This document shows positions 18,520-29,729 of a stretch of DNA of 64,000 bases, piece after piece (position 1 is the first letter of the stretch; each line of letters opens with the position of its first letter). The stretch lies in the NCBI GenBank assembly GCA_964017125.1, contig OZ024912.1, forward strand, positions 59,228,464 through 59,292,463, in the 5' to 3' direction. The notes below the pieces were generated by a model. That model saw only the letters and a program-made list of their open reading frames with translations. It was not told the origin of the DNA and did not search any database. The DNA comes from Flabesymbios commensalis (lineage: Eukaryota; Annelida; Polychaeta; Terebellida; Flabelligeridae). The translations under genes were made by a program, and so were the position numbers.

Positions 18520-19800
18520 TATTTGACCTTGAGATGACCTTGTCATGACCTTGGGGTAGCACCCCCATGAAACATAACCACAATCCATGTCACCATATGT
18601 GGTAGTATTGGACTACATCAGCTTTAATGTGAGTGCTGGTCAGTGGTCTAAAAATGACAATCTGCCTGTTATTTGATCCATTTCTGCCATATCAGAAAGG
18701 GCTAACATAAGGGTGATTAGATGGGGCATTACTTCTACAACCCCTATATTACCCCCATAACCTTTATGGGATGTGTTTAGTGTACCCCTGTGTTAGGACC
18801 TAGGTGGTTTAGAAATATCATACAGTATATACGTCTCAAATGAACATAATTGGAACAAAATCTACCAAAATAATCTATTTTTACCCAATTTGAGCTGATT
18901 TGACCTTGCTATGACCTAGAGATGACCTTGATATGACTTTGGGGTAGCACCCCCACAAAGCACAACCTCAATCCATGTCAACATGTGTAATGGGATTGGG
19001 CTTCATCAGGCTCAATGGGAGTACTGGTCATTGGTCCAACCATGACAATCTGCCTGTTATTAGATCCATTTCTGTCATATTAGAGAGGGGTGACATACGG
19101 GTGATTTGATGGGGTATTACCCCTCTAACCCCTATATCACCCCCCACTAAACTGTTGGGATATGTTTCGCGTACCTCTGTGTTTGGGCCTAGGTGGGTTA
19201 GAACCGTTGTAGATATGTCAAGTGGACATAATTGGAGCAAAAACTACCAAAATAAGCTATTCTACCCAATTTGGGCTGATTTGACCCTGCTGTGACCTTG
19301 AGATGACCTTGCCATGATCTTGGGTTGGCGCCCCCATGAAGCACAACCCCAACTCATGTCACCATAATGTACTACTGTTGGGCTTCATAATATTTAATGG
19401 GAGTGCTGGTCATTGGTCCAAAAATGACAATCTGCCTGTTATTTGGTCCATTTCTGCCATGTTAGTGAGGGGTAACATAAAGGTGATTTGATAGGGTATT
19501 ACCCCTACAACCCCAATAATACCCCCATAACCTTTTAGGATGTATTTGGTGAACCCCTGTGTTAGGGCGTATGTGGGTTACAAACATCATAGACATCTCA
19601 AATGAGCAAAATTATAGCAAAAACTACCAAATAAGCTATTTTTACGCAATTTGAGCTGATTTGACCTTGCTGTGACCTTGAGATGACCTTGCCATGACCT
19701 TGGGGTAGCACCCCCATGAAGCCCAACCCCAACCCATGTCACCTTCAGTAGTATGGTTTAGCTTCATCAGCTTTGATGGGAGCACTGGCTATTGGTTGAA
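18520..19800. repeat. Tandem array, about 380-bp unit, 3.4 copies
   Basis: GAGATGACCT recurs at 18531, 18919, 19300 and 19680 (spacing 388, 381, 380). Each unit carries TGACCTTG steps, GGGGTAGCACCCCCATGAAG, CAATCTGCCTGTTATT and ACCCCTATA(T/A)TACCCCC. TGACCT is the half-site of nuclear receptors, but its clustering here may simply reflect the repeat. Units are clearly diverged, so the array is old. Confidence 0.88.
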
Positions 19801-20497
19801 GCAAGAATTTTTTAGGTAAAAGTTTTTGGTTTAAGTATGTCATTCCGTCACACCTAGCGATTATTACGCACACTAGTGTAAGAAATACGTACATCCGCCG
19901 CGAAAGGGTAGTTTGTTATGTCCCTGCTGTTTTTGATTTTAAATTGCACTTATGAAGTGTTTCTTGTACCATTGCTAAATTTGAGTGTTTCTCTTCTCTG
20001 ATCATTTTTTGTAATCGTTGTAATTGATCAATTTCATGAAAATAAATGATCAATATATCAATGTTGGTTGGTCTTGGTGTTGATTGCAGTCAACTCGTGT
20101 TTATGTTACCATGATTACCGAACTAATTAGCTAATTCTATTTCAAATCGGTTTCACATACATGTAGTTAGGTAATTGGATTGGTCCCGTAAAAGCAAATA
20201 AAAAAAATGATGTGAATGAAAATTATTTATGTTCAGACATGTAAATCTATAGTATCGAAAGGCAAAATGAGTGAAGGCAGTCACGCAAGTGACATCAATG
20301 CCATAAGAATTACACAAATAGGAACACGAATCCCTCCCAGATATAATAGATAACAAAACACCTATAATCGGCGAATATTACTACTTTTAGGTGCCACGAT
20401 CAATTACGTCTAGATAAATATCGTCCATTATTTCAGTTCTACACACGTTTACTATAATCATACTATTATCACATCCTACTCAGCCTACCCGGCCTGT
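19801..20497. other. Unassigned AT-rich stretch
   Basis: AATAAA motifs occur (near 20041 and 20200), but no ORF or repeat family was recognised. Confidence 0.45.
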
Positions 20498-20550
20498 ATA
20501 AATGTGAAACATTGACCCGGTGTTGGGCTAATGCCAACATTAGTTTAGCA
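20498..20550. repeat. PalA fragment
   Basis: GAAACATTGACCCGGTGTTGG and CCAACATTAG remain; the centre is lost. Confidence 0.45.
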
Positions 20551-20554
20551 TGTT

Positions 20555-20665
20555 ATGAGTCTAAGACCTTTATAAATATTTTACCTTTACAGTGCGGGGA
20601 TCGATTTTAGACGTCAAAATATGACGTCTCACACGTCAGATTCTGACGTGTAAAGTCGATCCCTT
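20555..20665 (+). repeat. TTAA-B hairpin end, 5' truncated
   Basis: GACCTTTATAAATATTTTACC, then TTTACAGTGCGGGGATCG and a double-palindrome hairpin. The terminal GGGTTAA is lost after CGATCCCTTAAA. Confidence 0.7.
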
Positions 20666-20667
20666 AA

Positions 20668-20741
20668 ATAATACTGAGCCAGCATCTCAGACGGTGGGTC
20701 AACATTAAACAAACATTGGTTCAACGTCTCTTTTTTACTGA
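20668..20741. repeat. PalA right half
   Basis: GAGCCAGCATCTCAGACGGTGGG through CATTGGTTCAACGTCTC. It abuts the minisatellite that follows. Confidence 0.55.
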
Positions 20742-21590
20742 GTGCAACGCAACACACTTGGTGTTCCAGATCATACACCAAACGTGGATATGATCAACAC
20801 ACTTGGTGTTCCAGGGCATATACTAAACGTGGATATGATCAACATACTTGGTGTTCCAGGTCATAAACTAAACGTGGTTATGATCAACACACTTGGTGTT
20901 CCACATCATAAACTAAACGTGGTTATGATCACACAACACACTTGGTGTTCAGTTCATACACCAAACGTGGTTATGATCACACAACACACTTGGTGTTCAG
21001 TTCATACACCAAACGTGGTTATGATCACAACACACTTGGTGTTCCAGGTCATAAACCTAACGTAGATATGATCAACACACTTGGTGTTCCAAATGATAAA
21101 CCAAACGTAGATATGATCACAACACACTTGGTGTTCCAGGTCATAAACCCAACGTAGATATGATCAACATACTTGGTGTTCCAAATGATAAACCAAACGT
21201 GGATATGATCACAACACACTTGGTGTTCCAAATGATAAACCAAACGTGGATATGATCAACACAGTTGGTGTTCCAGGTCATAAAGCAGACGTAGATATGA
21301 TCAACACACTTGGTGTTCGAAATCAGGAACCAAACGTGGTTATGATCACAACACACTTGGTGTTCAAGGCCATAGACCAAACGTAGATATGATCAGAAGC
21401 AACCTTAGTGTCCCAGGTCATAGACCAAATGTAGATATGATAAGCACTCTTTGTGTCCTAGGGCATACACGAAACATAAGTATTGTCAGCAACACGCTAT
21501 GCGTCTCAGACATAGATCAAACGTGGATACGATCAACACCCTTAATGTCCTAAGGCATACACCAAACGTGGATATATATTATGTTTTTAT
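20742..21590. repeat. Minisatellite, 44-49 bp unit, about 18 copies
   Basis: The unit carries CACTTGGTGTTCCAGGTCAT, ACCAAACGTGGATATGATCA and a short (CA) spacer of variable length, which makes the period wander between 44 and 49 bp. About 14 units are well conserved; the last four (from about 21395) decay progressively. Open frames on both strands come from repeat units free of stops, and shifts in unit length break them. Confidence 0.93.
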
Positions 21591-21788
21591 TTTGCGCGGT
21601 ACTAGGCCCTATAGCTTACAGATCGCCCACCAGTTCACGAATTACAGAAAACTTATCTGGGATCAGTCGTCTCCTAATCCGTTTATTTACTCCATTCTAG
21701 CATAATTAATTAATCATAAAACGAGAGAGAAGGTGGTTGACTTAAAGGCTTATGTCAAAGTGATACGTTGATAAGTTGGACCAATTGC

Positions 21789-21992
21789 TTAAGCCCTTAC
21801 ACTAAGGATCGATTTTAGACGTCAGAATCTGACGTCTAAAATCGATCACCGCACTGTAAGTGTACAAATATTTGTAATGGCCACAGACCCATAACATAGG
21901 TATTTAAATGAGTCGGAGAGAGCCAACTAAGACATTTATGATGATTTCAAATTGAAAAAAAAACAAAAATAATTCAGCGCTTTACGGGTTAA
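21789..21992 (-). mobile_element. TTAA-B MITE with single-unit hairpin
   Basis: 204 bp from TTAAGCCCTTACACTAAGG to TTTACGGGTTAA. The hairpin is a collapsed form: GATCGATTTTAGACGTCAG pairs straight back with its complement, one palindrome unit instead of two. Confidence 0.85.
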
Positions 21993-22290
21993 AGTGAGTC
22001 TTCTGTGTTATTAGTCTGATAGCAGCTGGATCTTCATTGACTATGACATGCAATTATCCGCTGTCGAAGGGAGGAAATCATTCTCATAAAAACTCCCCTA
22101 TCCAGGCTTTGTATGCTACCATCTTTTTTTGACGTAGTAATGGCGAAAATGCGCCACCCCTTCAATGTCATTCGCGACATAATCATAATATAATGTACAA
22201 ATAATTCTAGTACAGCTCGTTTTGTATAAATGACGCTATTGCATCACGTCTGCTTTCTCACGAAAAGCTGCTATCTTCATTTATTTTTTC

Positions 22291-22343
22291 AATGTAACTC
22301 TTACACCGCTGAAACATTTTTTTATAAACAATGGAAACCAAAA
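22291..22343 (+). repeat. TTAA-B fragment
   Basis: Only the 5' 50 bp survive: CTCTTACACCGCTGAAACA...ACAATGGAAACCAAA. Confidence 0.55.
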
Positions 22344-22400
22344 TTGATGCCATGTAAAAAATATGAAAATAACATCTCGAATAGCTATTCGCGCTGGCAT

Positions 22401-22488
22401 CAAACACGAGACGTTGAAAAAAATTCGGGTAAATGTTGCATCATCGTCTGTGACGCTGGCCCAGCATTGTTTTAACCTCGCACTGGGT
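22401..22488. repeat. PalA palindromic element, degenerate
   Basis: CAAACACGAGACGTTGAAA and CATCGTCTGTGACGCTGGCCC are clear; the right arm is worn. Confidence 0.6.
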
Positions 22489-23332
22489 AGAGAATGATAT
22501 ACTGTACGTGTATACCATGTGATGAAGTATACTCGCAAGCATACAGAGTTAATTAACAGTACGGGATAAAGTCAACCCATGGAGATCTCTACTATCTCCA
22601 TGGTCAAACCTATCAGTGCTAGCATCGGGAAAACTTCTAAACAAGGAGGATATACTAAAATCACACGCACTGAAGTCGGCTCGATATTCAACAGCAAATC
22701 CGCCCCAGAATTTATGGATTGCCTATTATACATTTTTCCAGTAATCTTAGTGATAAGAAAAAGAGTGTGTGTTCGTGATCCAGTTGAATAAATGCATTAG
22801 GCTCAGTATATCAGATTAAAACAAAAAACAGTTTGCTGGGATGATTGTTTCTGGCCTGGAAGCCATTCTGGCTTGATTGATTAATATTAAGAATTAAGTA
22901 CAAAGTTGGCTTTTAGTAAAATCTGTTGCCGACAAACCTCCATCAGCTGGTTCTTTTAAGCAGCCATATAAATGTGGCTTTCATTCTAAATCAATTTTTT
23001 AGTGAACTACTATTATTATTATGATTTATAGTACATATAATCTCTAATAATAACTATCCACAATCCTAACATTTGAAAAAAAATAGGAAATCATTCTTAT
23101 TTCATTAAGTTGATCATAGAATTAATTTTATACCGAAATGGCTGTAAAATCCTGGAGATGATGTGACATTTATTTGTTGCTCGATCACTAATGGGGGTCG
23201 TCAGACCGCTATTACGGTCAAACAATTCTGGCCCCTACTTGACCGCATAGGCTCCCATCTACTGTAGTTGTTTTGCATGAACAACAAGAATATAGATAGC
23301 AGGTTTTATGTGGACGCCGACGCCACCAATTG
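22489..23332. other. Unassigned stretch
   Basis: AT-rich. A 70-codon ORF at 22579-22791 shows no recognisable domain and is probably chance. Confidence 0.45.
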
Positions 23333-23583
23333 GATGAATGAATGGATGGATGGATGGATGGATGTATGGATGTATGGATGTATGGATGGATGGATGGATG
23401 GGTGGATGGGTGGATGGATGGATGGATGGATGGATGGATGGATGGATGGGATGGATGGATGGGTGGGTGGATGGATGGATGGATGGATGGATGGATGGAT
23501 GGATGGATGGATGGATGGATGGATGGATGGATGGATGGATGGATGGATGGATGGATGGGTGGATGGGTGGATGGATACATGGA
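23333..23583. repeat. (GGAT)n microsatellite at the LINE 3' end
   Basis: About 60 GGAT units with interspersed GGGT and GTAT variants. On the reverse strand it follows immediately after the LINE 3' end. All the tryptophan-, methionine- and aspartate-rich ORFs here come from the repeat. Confidence 0.95.
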
Positions 23584-23669
23584 TGGATCTTTAATCTTTA
23601 AATATTTTACTTCGCAGTCCTCCTCAATAGAGTATCAGGCGAAGGGATGGTGCTGAGCGGCCGACCAGA

Positions 23670-24104
23670 CTAATCGCTCAGTTGGCTCTTGAAAGCTGCT
23701 ATTGATCTGAATTCAATAGCAGCTGGTGGAAGATGATTCCAATCGGGTATGGTTTTGTACAAAAAAGAATTTTGTCCCAGCGTGGTGTTAGCTCTAATAT
23801 GTTTGAATGATTTTTTATGTTTACCACGAGTTATTTCGTCTGCTGGGGTTAAAAGGTCACCGACAGGTACAGCAATTGATCCGTTTAAAATTTTGTACAG
23901 GCTTGTCAGCTTGAAGTTCTTTTTTCTAGTTTGTAAGTCAGTCCAATCTAGATTTTGGATAAGCGCTTTTACACTTGATTTACGCTGGTAGTTGTTTGTT
24001 ATGAAACGTTCAGCAGCTCTTTGAATTTTGTTTAATTTATCAATGTCACCTTGCCTGTATGGATCCCATACAGGACCAGAGTATTCCAAAAGTGACCGAA
24101 CCAT
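23670..24104 (-). pseudogene. LINE C-terminal region
   Basis: 144 codons: LLEYSGPVWDPYRQGDIDKL, NKIQRAAERFI, LYKILNGSIAVP and a final WNHLPPAAIEFRSIAAFKSQ. This is the conserved tail of CR1/L2-type polymerases (LEYA..VWDP...L..VQRRAARFV; WN.LP......S...FK..L). The longest intact stretch of the element. A frame break near its upstream end separates it from 24032-24238. Confidence 0.85.
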
Positions 24105-24199
24105 TGAAAAATATGCAATAATTTTGAGGGCGATCCCTTTAAATTCCTCCTTAAGAAACCCAGTGTAGAATTAGCCTTACTCGCAATTTTGGAGATGTG

Positions 24200-25189
24200 A
24201 TCCCCCCATCCCAGGTTCTCACTGATGCTGACTCCCAAGTAAGGTGAATTTGTAACTTGTCCGAGTGTGACCCCTTTGAGCTATTTCTTTAGCCCGGGGT
24301 CTCTTCACTCGGACGACAGAACATTTGAATGGGTTGAATTTCATCCCCCAAATGTCTGCCCAGCGCTCCAAGTTAGTTAAGTCCTCCTGCAGTTTTTCTT
24401 AGTCAGCCTTAGTTTTAATGGGCCGGTAAAGGAGGCAGTCTTCAGCAAAGAGTCTAACATCAGATGAGACCGAGAATGGGAGGTCATTAATATAGCATAG
24501 AAATAAGATCGGGCCAAGTACTGTACCCTGTGGTACACCAAAACCTACATGAGCAGTGTCCGAAAAGCTACCATCTACTACTAAGTTTTGTGTCCGACTG
24601 GTGAGAAAATTTTGAATCCAAGGTAGTGTAGGTCCCCTAATTCCGTAATGATCAAGTCTGTGTATTAAATGTTGGTGGGGAACTACATCGAAAGCCTTAC
24701 TAAAATCTAAAACAATTATATCAGTTTGAATTTTGTCCTCGTAATTTTAAACCAGATCTTCAGTCGTCAGTAGTAATTGGCTTTCACAGGAGTGCTCTGC
24801 ACGGAAACCGTGTTGCACAAAAATTTTGTTTTAGGTAAATGGGCCATGATGTTCTTGCAAATAATGTGTTCGAGCAATTTGGCACAAACACATGTCAAGG
24901 AGATCGGCCTGTAGTTAGAAGCAGTATGCCGATCTCCCTTTTTAAAAACAGGGGCTACATTAGCCTCGACCCATTTATCGGGTAATTTCCCAGTCCGGAT
25001 AGAGTGTTCGAAGATATCAGTCAAAAAAGGAGATATCTCCTTGGCAGCATTTTTGAGGAGTAAATTTGGGTGTTCATCAGGTCCGGGTGCTTTATCGACG
25101 TTCAGTTCACTCAATAATTTAGTTATACCAGATTGTGTAATTTCATTATTATTCATGGGAGTTGTTGGTGGTCCTTCTAATTTAGGCAT
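24200..25189 (-). pseudogene. LINE reverse transcriptase
   Basis: RT fingers and palm. 25110-24836 carries VDKAPGPDEHPNLLLK and ASNYRPISLTCVCAKLLEHI. About 24720-24570 carries VLDFSKAFDVVPHQHLIHRL. 24560-24425 carries GVPQGTVLGPILFLCYINDL and RLFAEDCLLYRP. 24400-24230 carries the thumb start (LERWADIWGMKFNP). Motif A aspartate is present; motif C has E in place of the first D. Frames change between these blocks. Confidence 0.88.
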
Positions 25190-25699
25190 ATTAGTGGTGT
25201 CCTCATCAGTAAATACTGAGCAAAACTATTGGTTGAGGATTTCGGCCTTGCGCCTGCTGTCTGAATGCAGCTGGCCATCATGCAATAAAGGAGACACACC
25301 ACACCTATCCTGGCGCTGTGATTTTATATAGCGCCGGAAAAGCTTTGAATTTTTAGTTTCCAGAGATGTTAAAAGTTTGTCGTTAATAAAAGACCAACGG
25401 GCACGTCTAAGGTTTCGCTGCGTGTCCCGTTTCTGTAATTTATATTTTGCCCAAAGGTCAGGTTTTTTTGAAGTTTTCGCTCTGTTCTAAAGTCTTGCCT
25501 TTTTTGAATAGCCTTGCGGAGCGATTTATTAAGCCAGGGCAAGTTCTGGCGTTTAGATGTTAATTTTGTTGGTACAAATTCATTCAGGCAGTCCATCAAG
25601 ATAGAAATTTTCCATTCACCGAATAATTGGGACTGTCTTTGGAAAAGGAGGCCCAATGTCTCTTAATTTCTTGCCTGATGTTTTCCCAACTTGCTTTTT

Positions 25700-26400
25700 T
25701 GAACTGACGCACTGGGCGAGCGGTTGAACGTCGATACGGGGGTTGATGTCGGCTTCTGTCAGTACTGCACAGTGGTCCGAAATTCCGGGTACGCTGCGGG
25801 ATGATTTTATTAATCCTGGTTTATTAGTTATAAAAAGGTCTAGAATGTTTTTGTCTCTGGTGGGTTCTTTTTGTACTTGGGTCAAGGCATGGTCATCCAG
25901 GCTAGACAAAAGATGTTCGCACTGCCCCTTGCTGGTGGCTGAGGGCAAAACTAGACTATTTTCCCAGTCTATGTTCGAAAGATTAAAGTCTCTACCAAAG
26001 ATGAGGGTTTGTTTTGAATTTTTTCGGAAGGAGATCTAAAGATCTGCTGAATTCTTCCATTTTTTAATTTTTGAGCCAGGAGGTCGATAATAGGATCCGA
26101 GAATTAAGGATTTTAATTTGTCAAAGTGGACTTTCGCCCATAAAAGTTCCGTGTCTGTAACAGTATCAGGGAGGAGTGATACGTCATAATTTTATTTGAC
26201 AGCGATAAACACTCCTCCCTTAGAATAAGGGTTCTCCAGTTTTTAATTTTCTTTGAATGTCTACGGTCGATAATTGGGCCACTGTGCAGCACTGGTTCGA
26301 AGTCAGAAATTGGCGATTTAATTTCTATGCTTTCAGATGAATGAAAATAATTTGCTGTTCCTATTTGAAAACTATGGAAGATATTTCGTTCATAATTTGG
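25700..26400 (-). pseudogene. LINE APE-type endonuclease
   Basis: Fragments in three frames: GGVFIAVK (about 26200), ILDLFITNKPGLIKSS and PGISDHCAVLTEADINP (25850-25740). The SDH motif is the C-terminal active-site signature of APE-type LINE endonucleases. It lies between the PHD finger and the RT, as expected. Confidence 0.8.
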
Positions 26401-26411
26401 GTTGTCACAAT

Positions 26412-26560
26412 TATAGCTAATCCAGGATACGTTCGTGGTCGAGAAGTCTCTAACTGTGTGCGAACCCATGTCCACACAATTTTTGTGGAACCACAGGTCA
26501 CAGGTGTCACAGCAAATTCCACATTGGTCCCATGTGACCGCTAGGTCGCAGTAGCCACAG
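26412..26560 (-). pseudogene. LINE PHD-type zinc finger
   Basis: CGYCDLAVTWDQCGICCDTC, then DLWFHKNCV and SWISYNCDNP: the C-x2-C, C-x2-C, H-x2-C, ..C pattern of a PHD finger, with the expected penultimate cysteine of the last pair replaced (S-W-I-S). Such fingers are known upstream of the endonuclease in some invertebrate LINEs. Confidence 0.75.
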
Positions 26561-26593
26561 GGGAAAATCGATGAATTTTGACTTCCAGGACTT

Positions 26594-26634
26594 AAAGGAC
26601 CTGGATTTAATTCTACTTGGCCGGATAGTAAAAT
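26594..26634 (-). other. 2A-like ribosome-skipping motif in LINE
   Basis: FVPILLSGQVELNPGP. The canonical form is D(V/I)ExNPGP. Here the aspartate is glutamine but ExNPGP is intact. 2A-like motifs at the N terminus of CR1-type LINEs of marine invertebrates are established knowledge. Confidence 0.7.
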
Positions 26635-27300
26635 AGGGACAAAACAAACACCAAAATCTAATTTAGGGGGCTAGAATGACGATTGCCAAACGCGAGGGTT
26701 GATTTTTTACCCAGGCAGTTCCTTGTGTTTAGAAGGAGGTGAAAATGAGTGGCCGCCTAGCAAAAATAATTCTCGGTGTCATCAAAATGTCATGTTCACC
26801 ACAGTTCAAGAGAATTTCGTGGAAGCCGTTTTCCCTTCCTTCTGCCTCGTCTCCAATTCGGAAGAGGACTAAACTGGTCAAGATAGCGACCAAAAAACAT
26901 TTGAAAATGGCAAAGTGAAACGCATGATCAGGCGTGAAGGGCTGGGAGCCCATGCCAGAGCCGCAGTGTTTGTTTTTTGCGAATGCCTTGTTTATTTCAT
27001 GGGCGCGGCCATTTTGGCCGGAAGCTCTGGTCACGTGATCTTTGCGTGATCTCGACGGTGCCATTTTCGATTTCGAATTTTGTCTTGATTATCGCTCACT
27101 GTCAGTGTTGTGAACCTAGAATAACATTCAGAAAATGTTAATTTAGATCTAAAAATAATTTGTATTGTCCGCTTAGGTGTTAGGCCTACTTATCTGATAG
27201 TATTAATTGAGAAATGTCGGTTTATCAATTTACCGACATAATTTAGAATTTTGTTGAGCCAATTTCGCAGCGTCGAGTCGGTTTCGCTCATGCGCACTCC

Positions 27301-27396
27301 ACGATGGATGGATAGATGGATGGATGGATGGATGGATGGATATGAGGATGAATGGATCGATTTGAGGATGAATGGATTGGTGGATGGATGTGACAG
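27301..27396. repeat. (GGAT)n tract at the LINE 5' side
   Basis: GATGGATGGATAGATGG..., interrupted by two GATGAATGGAT variants. Together with 23333-23583 it brackets the LINE, as if the element had landed inside a GGAT array. Confidence 0.85.
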
Positions 27397-27539
27397 GTAA
27401 ATGAATGAACGATATTATAACGAACGAACGAATGAATGGACCTACATATGCTCCTTTTGTGTTTATAGAGGCTGATCTAGGCGTAGGATGATGGTATGAC
27501 AATCACATGTCATATGCCCTCAAGGCACACGATTCAAAT

Positions 27540-29040
27540 ATACGTCAAGTACCCAGAACTTCAAGGCCAGATGAAGTCCCTAGAACTACTCTGGGAGTGA
27601 ACCTTAAAGGCTAGATAAAATCATCAGAACTACTCTGGGAGTAAACCTTAAAGGCTAGATAAAATCATCAGAACTACTCTGGGAGTAAACCTTAAAGGCT
27701 AGATAAAATCATCAGAACTACTCTGGGAGTAAACCTTAAAGACCCGGGGAAGTCTTCAGAACTACTCTTGGAGTGAACCTTGATGGCCAAAGAAAGTCCT
27801 CAGAACTACTCTGGGAGAGAAACTTAAAAGCCAAATAAAGTCACAAGAACTACTCTGGGAGTGAAACTTAATGGCCAGATAAAGTCCTCAGAACTACTCT
27901 GGGTGTGAAACTTAAAGGCCAGATAAAATCCTCAGAACTACTTTGGGAGTGAAACTTAAACGTCAGATCAAGTCACAAGAACTATTCTGGGAGTAAAACT
28001 TAAAAGTCAGATAAAGTCACAAGAACTACTCTGGGAGTGAAACTTGAAAGTCAGATAAAGTCACAAGAACTACTCTGGAAGTGAACCTAAATGGCCTGAT
28101 AAAATCCTCAGAACTACTCTGGGAGTGAAACTTAAAAGTCAGATAAAGTCACAAAAACTACGCTGGGAGTGAGCCTTAATGGCCAGATAAAGTCACAAGA
28201 ACTACTCTGGGAGTGAAACTTAAGTCAGATAAAGTCACAAGAACTACTCTGGGAGTGAAACTTAAAAACCAGATAAAGTCACAAGAACTACTCTGGGAGT
28301 GAAACTTAAAAACCAGATAAAGTCACAAGAACTACTCTGGGAAGGAAACTTAAAAGACAGATAAAGTCCTCAGAACTACTCTGGGAGTGAAACTTAAAAG
28401 TCAGATAAAGTCACAAGAACTACTCTGGGAGTGAACCTTAATGGCCAGATAAAGTCCTCAGAACTACTCTGGGAGTGAAACTTAAAGGCCAGATAAAATC
28501 CTCAGAACTACTCTGAGAGTTGAACTTAAAAGCCAGATAAAGTCACAAGAACTACTCTGGGAGTGAAACTTAAAAGTCAGATAAAGTCACAAGGACTACT
28601 CTGGGAGTGAAACTTAAAAGTCAGATAAAGTCACAAGAACTACTCGGGGAGTGAAACATAAAAGTCAGATCAAGTCACAAGAACTACTCTGGGAGTGAAA
28701 CTTAAAAGTCAGATAAAGTCACAAGAACTACTCTGGGAGTGAAACTTAAAAGTCAGATAAAGTCACAAGAACTACTCTGGGAGTGAAACTTAAAAGTCAG
28801 ATAAAGTCACAAGAACTACTCTGAGAGTGAAACCTAAAAGCCAGATAAAGTCACAAGAGCTACTCTGGGAGTGAAACTTAAAAGCCAGATAAAGTCCTCA
28901 GACCTACTCTGAGAGTGAACCTAAAGACTAGATGATGTCCCCAGAAGTATTATAGGAGTGAGCCTCAAAGGTCAGGTGAAGTCCCCAAAACTACTCTGGG
29001 AGGCAACCTCAAATGCCAGATGAAGTGCTTAGAATTATTC
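27540..29040. repeat. Minisatellite, about 44-bp unit, about 33 copies
   Basis: The unit is AGATAAAGTCACAAGAACTA, CTCTGGGAGTGAAACTTAAA plus a few variable bases. Two variants alternate: GTCACAAGAACT and GTCCTCAGAACT. Outer units (27540-27800 and 28900-29040) are most diverged and inner units nearly identical, the usual pattern of an expanding array. Non-coding. Confidence 0.95.
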
Positions 29041-29729
29041 TGCGTAAAGTAATTCACCACTCTATTTTTACTCAATTTTAATAGCGAGAGTATATCATCG
29101 ATGTACTGGGACATGGAGGGGGACATGGAGACATGGAGACATGTTGGCATAATTGGCCACGCCTCTTAATACACAATCTTCGCAGGATCACACCTTTTTT
29201 AGAAACTAAGTACCCTAAGAATAAAACTCACTTCTCATGCATTTTTAGTCCTGATTTTCCCAATTCTGAAAATACCCTTCCTCAAACGAGCTGCCAAAAA
29301 CTGAAACAGCTTTCCCATTTAAATCTACAAGCATAATTTAAATTAATCATTCATATACTGGAGATGTTCGTAACTAAAATAACTCGTAACTAAAATAATA
29401 ACTAATTACATGTGATGAATGTCGTTTTATGCTTATCCATGCGTTCCATCTCTACTTTCCAGTAAGAGGACGCTACCTCAAGTATCCAAAACATTGAGTA
29501 GCAGATAAAGATTCCGAAGAATCTTCAATTAGAGGCAAAGGCTAAGCAACCTTTAAGGTCACTTCATTAAGTTTTTGATAATCCTCAAAAATCACATAGT
29601 CCCAACTTTATTTTTACCAAAATAATAAGAAAATACCATGGACTAGTGGGTGGCTCTACCCTCTCGAGCATATCCTTCACTTGGTATTCCTCCTCCAACG
29701 GTAGTCTCTGAATAATGTCAGTGTACATA
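29041..29729. other. Unassigned stretch
   Basis: It includes GGACATGGAG repeats at 29109-29140. No gene recognised. The part next to 29730 may belong to the degraded LINE that follows. Confidence 0.4.

Larger units (their letters stand above)
23590..27300 (-). mobile_element. Near full-length CR1/Jockey-group LINE, inactive
   Basis: A reverse-strand non-LTR retrotransposon of about 3.7 kb. In order: an N-terminal segment (27064-26729, reading LVAILTSLVLFRIGDE); a 2A-like LLSGQVELNPGP (about 26596-26630); a PHD-type zinc finger (26560-26412: CGYCD..., CGICCDTC, FHKNC, CDNP); an APE-type endonuclease (about 26400-25700, with GGVFIAVK and GISDHCAVL); a linker; then the reverse transcriptase (25190-24200: KAPGPDEHPN, NYRPISLT, LDFSKAFDVVPHQ, GVPQGTVLGPILF, RLFAEDCLLYR) and a C-terminal tail to 23670. 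The catalytic FADD is FAED here, a D-to-E change. The reading frame shifts at least five times, so the element is dead. It is flanked by GGAT tracts on both sides. Confidence 0.9.

Noticed and set aside
20742-21590. Regular repeats about 45 bp apart suggesting a CRISPR-like array
   Set aside because: The whole unit repeats, with no unique spacers, and the setting is animal DNA. It is a minisatellite.
23218-23656. ORFs of about 80-120 codons on both strands
   Set aside because: They are translations of the (GGAT)n microsatellite.
27540-29040. Regular 44-bp repeats as a CRISPR-like array
   Set aside because: Units are identical end to end without spacers.
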